64,000 nucleotides of DNA from Symsagittifera roscoffensis. Taxonomy: Eukaryota > Xenacoelomorpha > Acoela > Convolutidae. Of this stretch, positions 23,295-35,767 are shown one piece after another. Location: assembly GCF_963678635.1 (NCBI RefSeq), contig NC_087067.1:932001-996000 (forward strand). Reading direction: 5' to 3'. The stretch's first letter is position 1. The number at the start of each line of letters is the position of its first letter. Both the position numbers and the translations under genes were made by a program. The notes beneath the pieces were generated by a model that saw nothing but the letters and a program-made list of their open reading frames with translations, had not been told where the DNA came from and ran no database searches.

Positions 23295-26130
23295 TCTTTG
23301 TTTTATTTTCAGTAAAATTTATCTCAAATATTTTTGTGGCTATAGTCATGTATAACTTGCTCTTAAAAATTATCAAAAAATCTTTTTTTTTAAATCAAAA
23401 AATTTCACGAGTCATTTTATGATTTTTGCTCTGCAAGTGGATGATGTTCTGTCTGGCACTATTTTTGTATGAAGGAAGTAGAAGCGATTCGGTGTTTTTA
23501 CATAATCATGTTCGTCGATTAAAATTCCCAATATTTAAGCAATTAGTCCTGTAAATTGTCATGAATACATGAAAATTCTTCGAAAATTATTCGTTATTGA
23601 GACATCCGATTAAGGAAGCCAGGTTTCTTTTTTTGACCCAAAAAAAAGTCTAACTAACCTACTAGTATTGAAACAATTAGAAATTACAAAAACATACAAG
23701 CTATTAGTGTGATAACCCTTATAGTTTGTATGTTGGATTAATTTCAACATACAAGTTACTTGACGATTTGGTTAATTATTTAAGCGTGTGTTTTATTAAG
23801 AGTTATCGTTTTTTACTATTTAACTGGCATGAATTTGTGTTCAGTAAAAGTTCCCAATTGGAGTATCTGTGCACTCCATGTCTTTTATCCTCAACTTTTG
23901 TTCGCTTATTATTTTCACATTTTCTTGCCATTTTAGTTGACTTTAACTATTTATTTTGCATGTGTTTGCAAAGTGCAGCTTCGCCTCTGTGTATGAAGTT
24001 TTTTCAGTGAAGTTTTTTGAAGCAAAAATTAGCAAATTCAATCGATCGTGTGAAAGTTTGTTCGTAAAAATTGTTTTAAACTATTATGGCGTTTGCTTAA
24101 ACAAAAATATTTTGTGACAAGGAAATGAATCATAGCTTGTAATATATCACGAGTTAAATTTTTAACCCAACTGAAATAGCTAGATTCTTCCTAGGTTTAT
24201 TTTCGCGTTTTCTTTAATTTTAGATTTTTTTCAAATGACAATTTTGCCTGTTTGGAACTTTCGACCTGGTACTGCTGATTGGCTCACCGACCGAACTGAA
24301 ACCTGATTGGTTGACTGTGAAGATTAGTTGCCGATCCGGTTAAAAAATGATTTTTGTATGCTTATGAAAAGAAAATATTATCACTTCACATGGTCTGTCT
24401 GAAAAAGTCGATAATGAAGCAAAAGATAATTCCTCGAAGCATCGTGAAAATTTAACTTGTGAAAAAACGTGTCTGCTATTATTTGTTTTAAAGCATCTCA
24501 TTGAAATTGATTATAAATTGAATAAACATTGACACTTACCAATTACGCTGTCATAAAAGGTGGCTTCGAAATACTGTGTAATAAATACAATTGCAGTGTG
24601 GAAATGAACACTTTATGGAATTTGTAGTGAGTGAATTTGTTGGGCTGTTTGGGTGAATTAAGTGTAGTGTTGATCGATCTTCAGACAGATACAATATAAC
24701 ATGGTATAGGTGCAGATATATTGGTATGCAGTTGGAAATGGCCGCTTAAAATTTATAGTTTCAGATATATGTAGATAGTGTAGATGGGGGAGGGGGGTGT
24801 TTAGGGGGATTAACAAGGTGAACCAAAACAAGACTTGGGCTGATTGGGCGAAGCGGAAAAGGGACTTAAATTATAGAAATATCTAATTCGATCGATATGC
24901 CGACTGGGCTCAGACTACCTAACAAAACAGACGAAAGCTGTGAATAAATGGCCGGTTGAGGTGAAGCCAAAAGCACACAACATAACATAACACAACACAA
25001 CACGCACTGAATTAGAAATACTTGGATGGGGGATTGAGTAAATATCCTATTTTATCCTATTTGAGCAACGACCGGACGTCTTTTACTGACTGAAGTTGAG
25101 TTAAGTTAGGTTGCTTTTTATTTATTTAGGTGGTATTGTATTGCGGATTGAGATTAGCAATTCACCAGCTAGTTAGTTGTACTTTGGTAGCAAAAGAAGG
25201 AAAGAAAAGGAGTACTAACCAGAAATAACTCAACAATCTGCCCCGCTGATATTAGCACAGATTTTTTCTCCAATTCGATTTCAGCTCCGCGCTACCTAAA
25301 ATTGACACCAATAAAGTTGGCGTGAAGAGCTGCTCTTATTTATTTGTACTTAGTTGGCTAGTTAAGTAGGTACAGTTGTTGATATATTTGGTCGTTTTGT
25401 AAATGGCAACGGGAAAAGAAAGAAATATTTAATCTTGTTTGTGTATTTACAGTAGTAAGGATTATACTAAAGACGATGGATATAGATGCACAGGTATTTA
25501 AGCGCGAAAGCAGGCATGATTTGTGCCGGTCGAGTCGAGTCGAGTCGACTTGGACTAGTAGCTGAAAATGGAGGAGCAAAAGGGGGAGATTGAGATGTAT
25601 AATTTAAAGGAAGGGAAAAAAGAAAGGAGAATGCAATTGTTGAGAAAAGAAGCAGGCGAAACAGCAGAGGCAGCGGCGGTGGAAAACTAGATTGATTGTT
25701 GTATTTATAAGTTAGGAAAAATATTGTAAATGAAATGTGTTTTATAACACTGTATTTGAAGTAAAATGGAGCAAAGGTGGAAAAAAGAGAGAATGAGAAG
25801 AGCCGGAATTGAATTGAGTTGACAAATTTAGGAGAATATTGAAAAAAAAACAAGACATACAAAAGCAGTAGAATATATAGAAGAAAGGGATAGATGATGA
25901 TGATGATGATGATGATGAATTGATGATGCAATGCAAGTTATTGAAGGGAAATAAAATTTGAGTTAAGAAATACTAAAAGTATTCAAATTAAAGAAAAAAG
26001 CAATTGAGTGAAAATACCTGATTGGATTAAGCCAAGAAAACGATTAGAAGTGATTTTAAATTGGGAAATCAAAAAGTGAACCAATATTAAGGATCCAAAT
26101 GATTCAATTTTGAAAATTGTGTTGTAGAAC
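23295..26130. other. Gene-free interval with simple repeats
   Basis: No gene is supported. It contains a G-rich tract at about 24,786-24,808 (three G-runs of five or six), a GAGTC-iterated run near 25,530-25,548, and a strongly purine-rich plus strand from about 25,560 to 25,930. The 154-codon minus-strand frame over that last stretch is an artefact of its pyrimidine-rich complement (Phe/Leu/Ser/Ile). Confidence 0.45.
25893..25918 (+). repeat. (GAT)n microsatellite
   Basis: Eight uninterrupted GAT repeats, followed by another short GATGATG a few bases on. Confidence 0.9.
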
Positions 26131-27339
26131 AAGTAGTACTTTTACTGAGTGTCATTTTTATGAAAATGATGAAAACCGGAACAACAGAATTCTTGCAAAA
26201 AAAGAAGGAAAATTTTTGATGGATTCTATCTGTTTTGATATTATCGACGCTCAAGAGTTAAATAATCAAATTTATGAATTGATCGAAGTAATTCAACCAA
26301 CCAACGCTCATTAAATATTTATTTTAGACTGCAATTGGAATTTTCAGATTTGTATTTTAGAACAAAGTATAGTTTTGTCATAAAAGGTAATTTTTGTTAA
26401 GTTTTGTTTTGGAAGAGCGCGGTTTGTTATCCTTAAATTATAAATAACCTTTTTATGGAGTTTAAAAGACTAAAAAGAAAGTGAAAAACGGCATTGGGAG
26501 CGATTAAACCGAAGAAAAACCGGGCGGAAAGGGAATTAGAATATCTGAAGTGAAGTGAGGGAATGAACGAAAAGTGAGGAAGCGTGAATAAATTGAATCT
26601 TCAAATTTTTAGTCAGTATTGGTATTGAACAGAAACCAACAGGTAAGCAGTATTGAACGAATGTTTGCTTTCCTTTTTAATCAACAAAACAATACCAATA
26701 TCACAATCACACAACAAAGCTGATAGGAATTGGAATGTAAAAAAACTGCAGTTTGGAGTGTGGATTTTTTATTTAAGGAAAGGCATCACTTACTGCGCTA
26801 TTTGACAGTATTTTTCTTGCCGGCCGGGCCATTAAGGCAACAAAAATCTAGCTGCGAGCAAGCAGTGCATTGTATCTTGAGCACTACTAGCGGACAAGCA
26901 AAACTGGTTTTCTATTTAGTGTTATTTAGTATCGATATAGGGGGTGAAAAAGGTGGTGCGGCGATATTTAATGTAGTCGACTGCTTGCTTCGCGCGGACC
27001 ATATAGACTTACGGGACGCTTTCATTTATCCCCACAATTTGTGCGCCTGCTCGTATGCCATTGAATATACCTATTCTACTTGTAGTAGGTACAATAGCAA
27101 TATAATCATCTGGGATGAAGAGTGCAAATAAAACGGTAACACCGGAGGCTTAAAAAGCAACAAAAATTCCCACATAAGCTGGGAACAAAATCAACTTGGC
27201 CGCAACAAAATACAATCAAACACACAGTCGCCAACATAAATGACCACTACCAGAAAAATTAACATATTTAAAGGATTTGTCTAAGCTCCGCTCTGTTCGC
27301 AGCATTGCTTCACAGCAACATCCATCCACTGCTTCTACA

Positions 27340-27348
27340 TATAAAAGG
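27340..27348 (+). promoter_or_regulatory. Consensus TATA box inside the duplicated unit
   Basis: TATAAAAGG sits in a locally mixed-composition context and is preserved in the second copy at about 31,906. It could mark the promoter of a repeat-derived transcript. No downstream gene supports this, so it may be chance. Confidence 0.25.
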
Positions 27349-29299
27349 GTACTTAACACTCCTTGTTTAAACCAAGTCGAAAACCATTGAGAAGGGACAA
27401 ATGAAGATATAAAAGACGCAACGGATATAAACTCAACTACACGCGAACACGAAAATGTTGTCGCTCATTATTAATTCAAGTGATTTCTGGCGGATTCTAA
27501 TCCTTGAATGAGTCGCTAATTTTGTGAAATCGAAAAGGGTGTTTATTTGCCAAGACAATTCAGATACCGGAAAAACATAATACAATGTGAGCAGTAGCGG
27601 GTGTGAAATGGGGGGGGGGGGTACTAGAAAAAAGTAACCCCTGATTAATTGCCTATAGTTGGTGTTTTATTGATTATCTTGCATTTGTAAACTGTATGGG
27701 GTTGTGGTTAATATCTGTGATAGATATAAACGAATTGTATAGGATAGTATACTAAAGCCTTTTCATTCGCGCAATTCGAAATGCAATGAAAAAATTGGAA
27801 AACGTTTTCTCGGTTCCCAGATAGATCTGAACTCAGTGTGATCAACTGAACTTTTCACTTTCAGAATGTTGAAGAAGAAAAAGCTCTTCATCCCAATTGA
27901 AGAAGGTATGAAGAGTAAATTTGTTCACTATTGTCAATTTGTTCACCATGCAAAAGTTCATTACAAAATGACAACGTAAAAATAGTTTTCAAAACTAAAA
28001 CTCAATGAGGGAGAATGTAGAAAAGAGCCGAAGAAAAGAAGAACAAGAGTGCCCCCGTATTAGGACGAAGCCTTGAATGTTTCTACTGCGCTTTAGCGTC
28101 TTCCCAGCCTCGATATTTGTTATCGTTTTCGTTTTTTAAATATTTCTAACTGTAATCGGAACTTTCTGTGCTTCTGTGGACAGCACCCGTGCACTTGACA
28201 AGGTTCTCAAATGAGTACCAAATCAGATGACTTGGGGGAAATATTTAATTGGTTAATGTATTGATTATTGTTCAGTTAATCACATGTATGTGTGCTAGTC
28301 CAACGATTAGAAGCTTTTTGAGAAAATGACGCTGGCCATTAATAATTAAGTTTATTTTTAAAACTAGATTTTTGACAACTATCACTCAGTTATATACAAG
28401 TCTATTTAATTGAGCTCAAAATTGAGCAGCCAGGTATTTTATCATTACTAGCAGCACTTTTTGTAACTTTTTGTTGGTATTTTATGCACTAAACAATCAG
28501 TACTTGTGTTTTCAAGAGAAGTTAAGGCTATTTGTCGGCCGAGTATTTTCAGATATTGCTGATCATTTATTTACCAGTGTGATCAACTTTTACAAGCAGA
28601 CTTTTGGTAAAAACCTCTTTGGTCAAAAGCAGCGCTGGCTAAAAACTTGGCGGCATTAGTGCAAGCTAAAGCAAAACGTAATGTTTATTTTTAGCAATGT
28701 TAGCTGTCGTTTTTATTCTCGGTGGGTGTTTATTTTGATTTTTTTACCACCAAGTTGTCACATATACCAGAATTAGAATCGAGTCGACAACAATAATCCA
28801 ATTGCTAATTTTACTTTGAGTTGAATACCTGAATCGAAACTGAGAAGCTAAACTGAGAGACGTGCTAGTAAATTTCAAATTTTTCTTTTGGTGTACTTAA
28901 CGTGTATAAAAAAAAGTTATTTTACAAATTAGCTTTTGTACAGATCTAGTAGGTAGATAGATTGTAGGCAAAATCTTTCATGTGAATTGAAATTAGACCA
29001 TCTCAAAGCTTAATGACTGAAAAAATATTTTTATTGATTCTAGCTTAAGTGGATTTTGATTCGCAGATTTTCCAGGGGGATAAAAAAAATTGAACATTGA
29101 TCCAGTTTTTTTTCGAACTGGGCTAATCTTATCAAAAAAGTGTCAATCAAAAATTGTATTTGAAATTCAAATAGCTGAAAGACCCTATTATTTTTTATTT
29201 TGAATTTCGAAGTTTGAGTTTTTTTTTCAAAAAACATTCAGTCATTTTTTGTTTCTTTGCGTTCATTGATTTTTTTTCAACTGTCTGTTGGTTATGTTC

Positions 29300-29475
29300 T
29301 AAGTGATCCGACTATTGAAAATGGGTAAGATAATGTTCTTTAGATGTGTTTAAGTTTTTTTTCCTTTTTTTGTTTTCTACGCAAGATCAGGTATCACAAA
29401 TTTTCATCGGAATGGGTCGAGTGATATTAACACGCTTTTAGACGTGATTCGATCGACAAAATCTAAAAAGGTTCC
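29300..29475 (+). repeat. Dispersed repeat family B, copy inside duplication unit 1
   Basis: The blocks GATCCGACTATTGAAAATGG, GATGTGTTTAAG, GATCAGGTATCACAA, GTCGAGTGATATTAACACGC and GACGTGATTCGATCGAC follow the family order. Confidence 0.6.
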
Positions 29476-30663
29476 CCCAGCGTTGAGAAAAACCGCAGTA
29501 AAATTTTTGAGCTATTGTCTATTTTGGAGCGATTTTATTTAGGAAAAAGTTTTTTTTAGGAAAAACTTTACTCTATTTAGGCAAAATGTTTTTTTTTAGG
29601 TTGAAACAATTGATTTAATTAAAAGTAAAACTAATTTGGGCAGCTTTATTTAGCGCTTCTTTGGCAAGAAAGATGTTTCAAAAATTTGATTTTTTTTTTT
29701 CATTTTTGTTTTTTCTTCAATTATTATTAATAATCCAAAACTTAGTTGAAATGACACACAGCGGCAAAATCATCATTTTTAAGCACTTGAAAAACTGACC
29801 ATTATATTAACTTTGTTTTGATTCAAAACACCTAAACTAAAAATTGTGTAGTCCTACACGGATAGATATATAACATAATGTTTTTTTAAGTCAAATTTTG
29901 AAAATAATGAGTGCTGCCGCCTAAATTAGGCTGACGAAATGTTTTCAAATTGGTTTTAAATAAATTTAAAAAATTAAAGAGTATTTGGCAATTTGAAAAT
30001 TATCACTGCTAGTTTCCAAATTTGCCTTTCATTACGCTTTTTTTAAAATCTAAAATAACAGGTAAGGCACACCAAAAAAAATTTTGGGGATCAAAATTGT
30101 TTAAAAGTAAGGAAAACTGATTGAACAGTTTATTTAATGTTAAAATGCAAATCTCAACAAAAATATCTGGTTGCTTTACAAGTAGCAAAGATAATTCCGA
30201 CAAGTTTTGTTTCCGACTGCATTAAAGAACCTATAATAAGAGCTTCACGCAAAAACATTTTTTGTAACCAAATTTCAAAAAAAACTACGAATTGCGGTGG
30301 GGTTCATTCAATAGATCCAATCATGATAATTTAAGCGAAGAATATTTCAAAAATCAACAAAAATGGAAATAATTATCTTTTTTTTTTAAAAAAACTCTAC
30401 AAGAGACTCAATCGACCTGCTAGTCACTATTCAGTCTTTTTCTTCAAAAGTTCAAACAGCAAGCTCCAAAAATAGCTGCTAAAATTTTTTTTGAAAATAT
30501 GAGTCAATAGCGTGAACGAGGCGAGCGTTTTTCGAAAAAAAATTAGCTGGAAAATTTTTAATAAACAAATTTTAGGCCACCTAATTTGTGAGCAAAATCA
30601 TTCCATGAAGCATACTCTATTGCGAGCACACTAGGTGAACTTCTGAACAATGTGAACAATTTC

Positions 30664-30695
30664 GTACTACGAAACAAAGTATAGTTTCGTAGTAC
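30664..30695. repeat. Perfect hairpin at the duplication junction
   Basis: GTACTACGAAAC (30,664-30,675) and GTTTCGTAGTAC (30,684-30,695) are perfect 12-bp inverted repeats around an 8-nt loop, AAAGTATA. The hairpin sits exactly where copy 1 ends and copy 2 begins. Neither outer edge of the duplication has it. The loop and right arm resemble AACAAAGTATAGTTTTGTC inside each unit (about 26,360 in copy 1), as though templated locally. Confidence 0.9.
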
Positions 30696-33600
30696 TTTTA
30701 CTGAGTGTCATTTTTATGAAAACGATGAAAACAGGAACAACAGAATTCTTGCAAAAAAAATAAGGAAAATTTTTGATGGATTCTATCTGTTTTGATATTA
30801 TCGACGCTCAAGAGTTAAATAATAAAATTTATGTATTGATCGAAATAATTCAACCAACCAACGCTCATTAAATATTTATTTTAGACTGCAATTGGAATTT
30901 TCAGATTTGTATTTTAGAACAAAGTATAGTTTTGTCATAAAAGGTAATTTTTGTTAAGTTTTGTTTTGGGAGAGCGCGGTTTGTTATCCTTAAATTATAA
31001 ATAACCTTTTTCCTTTTTATGGAGTTTAAAAGATTAAAAAGAAAGTGAAAAACGGCATTGGGAGCGATTAAACCGAAGAAAAACCGGGCGGAAAGGGAAT
31101 TAGAATATCTGAAGTGAAGTGAGGGAATGAACGAAAAGTGAGGAAGCGTGAATAAATTGAATCTTCAAATTTTTAGTCAGTATTGGTATTGAACAGAAAC
31201 CAACAGGTAAGCAGTATTGAACGAATGTTTTCTTTCCTTTTTAATCCACAAAACAATACCAATATCACAATCACACAACAAAGCTGATAGGAATTGGAAT
31301 GTAACAAAACTGCAGTTTGGAGTGTGGATTTTTTATTTAAGGAAAGACATCACTTACTGCGCTATTTGACAGTATTTTTCTTGGCGGCCGGGCCATTAAG
31401 GCAACAAAAATCTAGCTGCGAGCTAGCAGTGCATTGTATCTTGAGCACTACTAGCGGACAAGCAAAACTGGTTTTCTATTTAGTGTTATTTAGTATCGAT
31501 ATAGGGGGTGAAAAGGTGGTGCGGCGATACTTAATGTAGTCAACTGCTTGCTTCGCGCGAACCATATAGACTTACGGGACGCTTTCATTTATCCCCTGCA
31601 CAATTTCTGCGCCTGCTCGTATGCCATTGAATATGCCTATTCTACTTGTAGTAGGTACAATAGCAATATAATCATCTGGGATGAAGAGTGCAAATAAAAC
31701 GGTAACACCGGAGGCTTAAAAAGCAACAAAAATTCCCACATAAGCTGGGAATAAAATCAACTTGGCCGCAACAAAATACAATCAAACACACAGTCGCCAA
31801 CATAAATGACCACTACCAGAAAAATTAACATATTTAAAGGATTTGTCTAAGCTCCGCTCTGTTCGCAGCATTGCTTCACAGCAACATCCATCCATTGCTT
31901 CTACATATAAAAGGGTACTTTACACTCCTTGTTTAAACCAGGTCGAAAACCATTGAGAAGGGACAAATGAAGATATAAAAGACGCAACGGATATAAACTC
32001 AACTACACGCGAACACGAAAATGTTGTCGCTCATTATTAATTCAAGTGATTTCGGGCGGATTCTAATCCTTGAATAAGTCGCTAATTTTGTGAAATCGAA
32101 ACGCGCCAAAAACAAAGGGTGTTTATTTGCCACGACATTTCAGATACCGGAAAAACCTTATACAATGTGAGCAGTAGCGGGTGTGAAATGGGGGGGGGTA
32201 CTAGAAAAAAGTAACTCCTGATTAATTGACTATAGTTGGTGTTTTATTGATTATCTTGCATTTGTAAACTGTATGGGGTTGTGGTTAATATCTGTGATAG
32301 ATATAAACGAATTGTATAGGATAGTATACTAAAGCCTTTTCATTCGCGCAATTCGAAATGCAATGAAAAAATTGGAAAACGTTTTCTCGGTTCCCAGAAA
32401 GATCTGAACACAGTGTGATCAACTGAACTTTTGACTTTCAGAATGTTGAAGAAGAAAAAGCTCTTCATCCCAATTGAAGAAGGTATGAAGAGTAAATTTG
32501 TTCACTATTGTCAATTTGTTCACCATGCAAAAGTTCATTACAAAATGACAACGTAAAAATAGTTTTCAAAACTAAAACTCAATGAGGAGGAATGTAGAAA
32601 AGAGCCGAAGAAAAAAAGAACAAGAGTGCCCCCCGTATTAGGACGAAGCCTTGAATGTTTCTACTGCGCTTTAGCGTCTTCCCAGCCTCGATATTTGTTA
32701 TCGTTTTCGTTTTTTAAATATTTCTAACTGTAATCGGAACTTTCTGTGCTTCTGTGGACAGCACCCGTGCACTTGACAAGGTTCTCAAATGAGTACCAAA
32801 TCAGATGACTTGGGGGAAATATTTAATTGGTTAATGTATTGATTATTGTTCAGTTACTCACATGTATGTGTGCTAGTCCAACGATTAGAAGCTTTTTGAG
32901 AAAATGACGCTGGCCATTAATAATTAAGTTTATTTTTAAAACTAGATTTTTGACAACTATCACTCAGTTATATACAAGTCTATTTAATTGAGCTCAAAAT
33001 TGAGCAGCCAGGTATTTTATCATTACTAGCAGCACTTTTTGTAACTTTTTGTTGGTATTTTATGCACTAAACAATCAGTACTTGTGTTTTCAAGAGAAGT
33101 TAAGGCTATTTGTCGGCCGAGTATTTTCAGATATTGCTGATCATTTATTTACCAGTGTGATCAACTTTTACAAGCAGACTTTTGGTAAAAACCTCTTTGG
33201 TCAAAAGCAGCGCTGGCTAAAAACTTGGCGGCATTAGTGCAAGCTAAAGCAAAACGTAATGTTTATTTTTAGCAATGTTAGCTGTCGTTTTTATTCTCGG
33301 TAGGTGTTTATTTTGATTTTTTTTACCACCAAGTTGTCACATATACCAGAATTAGAATCGAGTCGACAACAATAATCCAATTGCTAATTTTACTTTGAGT
33401 TGAATACCTGAATCGAAACTGAGAAGCTAAACTGAGAGACGTGCTAGTAAATTTCAAATTTTTCTTTTGGTGTACTTAACGTGTATAAAAAAAGTTATTT
33501 TACAAATTAGCTTTTGTACAGATCTAGTAGGTAGATAGATTGTAGGCAAAATCTTTCATGTGAATTGAAATTAGACCATCTCAAAGCTTAATGACTGAAA

Positions 33601-35146
33601 AAATATTTTTATTGATTCTAGCTTAAGTGGATTTTGATTCGCAGATTTTCCAGGGGAATAAAAAAAATTGAACATTGATCTAGTTTTTTCGAACTGGGTT
33701 AATCTAATCAAAAATTGTATTTGTAATTCAAATAGCTGAAAGACCCTATTATTTTTTATTTTGAATTTCGAAGTTTGAGTTTTTTTTTTTCAAAAAACTT
33801 TCAGTAATTTTTTGTTTCTTTGCGTTCATTGAATCTTTTTCAACTGTCTGTGGGTTATGTTCTAAGTGATCCGACTATTAAAAATGGGTAAGATAATGTT
33901 CTTGGGATGTGTTCAAGTTTTTTTCCTTTTTTGTTTTCCACGCAAGATCAGGTATCACAAATTTTCATCGGAATGGGTCGAGTGATATTAACACGCTTTT
34001 AGACGTGATTCGATCGACAAAATCTAAAAAGGTTTCCCCAGCGTTGAGAAAAACCGCAGTAAAATTTTTGAGCTATTGTCTATTTTGGAGCGATTTTATT
34101 TAGGAAAAAGTTTTTTTTAGGAAAAACTTTACTCTATTTAGGCAAAATGTTTTTTTTAGGTTGAAACAATTGATTTAATTAAAAGTAAAACTAATTTGGG
34201 CAGCTTTATTTAGCGCTTCTTTGGCAAGAAAGATGTTTCAAAAATTTGATTTTTTTTTTTCATTTTTGTTTTTTCTTCAATTATTATTAATAATCCAAAA
34301 CTTAGTTGAAATGACACACAGCGGCAAAATCATCATTTTTAAGCACTTGAAAAACTGACCATTATATTAACTTTGTTTTGATTCAAAACACCTAAACTAA
34401 AAATTGTGTAGTCCTACACGGATAGATATATAACATAATGTTTTTTTAAGTCAAATTTTGAAAATAATGAGTGCTGCCGCCTAAATTAGGCTGACGAAAT
34501 GTTTTCAAATTGGTTTTAAATAAATTTAAAAAATTAAAGAGTATTTGGCAATTTGAAAATTATCACTGCTAGTTTCCAAATTTGCCTTTCATTACGCTTT
34601 TTTTAAAATCTAAAATAACAGGTAAGGCACACCAAAAAAAATTTTGGGGATCAAAATTGTTTAAAAGTAAGGAAAACTGATTGAACAGTTTATTTAATGT
34701 TAAAATGCAAATCTCAACAAAAATATCTGGTTGCTTTACAAGTAGCAAAGATAATTCCGACTAGTAAGTTTTATGGAAAGAACAAAAAAAAATTTTTTCA
34801 GGCTGAGAGACGCTCGAAGATTGTTCAAAATTTAATTATCAAAAGCTTTATTAAAATTTTTTATTGTCTCCTTGCTAACAAAAAAACAATCAAAAAAACA
34901 ATCTGCTAGTCATTATTCAGTCTTTTTCTTCATAAGTTCAAACAGCAAGCTCCAAAAATAGCTGCTAAAATTATTTTTTGAAAATATGAGTCAATAGCGT
35001 GAACGAGGCGAGTGTTTTTCGAAAAAAAGTTTGCTAGAAAATTTTTAATAAACAAATTTTAGGCCACCTATTTTGTGAGCAAAATCATTCCATGAAGCAT
35101 ACTCTATTGCGAGCACACTACGTGAACTTCTGAACAATTTCGTATA
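30690..35146 (+). repeat. 4.56-kb direct tandem duplication, second copy
   Basis: This is the second unit of the pair starting at 26,133. It diverges from copy 1 at 34,763-34,904 (142 bp replacing 215 bp) and rejoins at CTGCTAGTCATTATTCAGTC. It ends near GTGAACTTCTGAACAATTTC (35,124-35,146). Differences include loss of one A in the GGTGAAAAAGG run, a small extra TTTTTCC near 31,008, a shorter poly-G run near 32,190, and a stop in the 65-codon frame that is open in copy 1 at 26,117-26,314. The high similarity means the duplication is recent. Confidence 0.88.
33855..34030 (+). repeat. Dispersed repeat family B, copy inside duplication unit 2
   Basis: Duplicate of the 29.3-kb family B relic, with the same blocks (GATCCGACTATTAAAAATGG, GATCAGGTATCACAA, GACGTGATTCGATCGAC). 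Confidence 0.6.
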
Positions 35147-35186
35147 AATGAACGTTCAGATCTGTTTGTCTGAAGGCCGAAAATTT

Positions 35187-35440
35187 TTGTTCCGACCATT
35201 GAAAATGTGGAGAAACTTTGCATATGTGTTTTTAAAATTTTTTCTTTTGATTTTGTTTTTAATGCATTATCAGGTGCCACAAGCAATCAACGAAATGAGT
35301 TGAGTGATCTCTCATAATGAAATCCTTTCAGTCATGACTCGAACGACGTTGAAAAGTACGAGAAACATAGGTTTAGTTTTTTGTTTCGTAGTTTAAATTT
35401 GAGCAATGAAAGCGGCCGAGCAGGCTTACAATAGCTAATT
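35187..35440 (+). repeat. Dispersed repeat family B, plus-oriented copy
   Basis: It starts TTGTTCCGACCATTGAAAAT, then GAGAAACTTTGC, ATCAGGTGCCACAAG, GTTGAGTGATC, CAGTCATGACTCGAACGAC and TTGAGCAATGAAAGCGGCCG. The similarity to the reverse complement of 11.9-12.3 kb continues weakly past the end (TAATTTATGCC, TTTTACTCGA), so the full element may be longer than called. Confidence 0.65.
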
Positions 35441-35767
35441 TATGCCTTATTAAGGTCGTGAAAACTTAATTTTACTCGAGTGAAAATAGTGTTTGATTTT
35501 TTCAAAAAAAAACTCAGCAAAGAAACTGATTTTTTGATTTTTTACTATGACTGTCAAATATGGCTAAGTTTCAGATTTTCGTTCAGCTTCTTTTATCACA
35601 CAACGCTCAAGGATACCCACTGAATTGGCTTACCTTATTTTGCGTACAAAACACACCCTTGGGCAAAGTTTTCTCCCAACCCTGAGTTGGATGTGAGCAA
35701 AACCAATGTACTTTGAACAAGTCAGGTCCAGTACATGGAAAGTACAGTTTCTTCAAAATTTAAAAAA

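Larger units (their letters stand above)
26133..30663 (+). repeat. 4.56-kb direct tandem duplication, first copy
   Basis: From GTAGTACTTTTACTGAGTG onward this matches 30,690-35,146 at a nearly constant offset of 4,557-4,560 bp, with only scattered substitutions and small homopolymer indels. The match breaks at 30,203-30,417, where this copy has about 215 bp unrelated to the 142 bp in copy 2, then resumes to the end. Inside lie an inverted pair TATTGGTATTG/CAATACCAATA near 26,617-26,702, a strong TATAAAAGG at 27,340, a poly-G run at about 27,610, and a family B relic at 29,300-29,475. The longest frame (26,730-27,131, 133 codons) is cut by a one-base indel in copy 2, so it is not under coding constraint. 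A 62-codon frame (28,471-28,659) is identical in both copies but matches nothing I know. Confidence 0.88.

Noticed and set aside
25467-25931. 154-codon minus-strand frame
   Set aside because: It is the pyrimidine-rich complement of a GA-rich tract; the product is Phe/Leu/Ser/Ile low complexity.
26730-27131. 133-codon frame in duplication unit 1
   Set aside because: A one-base indel truncates it in the second copy, there is no recognisable domain, and many stops surround it.
26133-35146. The two 4.5-kb copies as LTRs of a retroelement
   Set aside because: They abut directly with no internal region and lack TG...CA ends; they are a tandem duplication.
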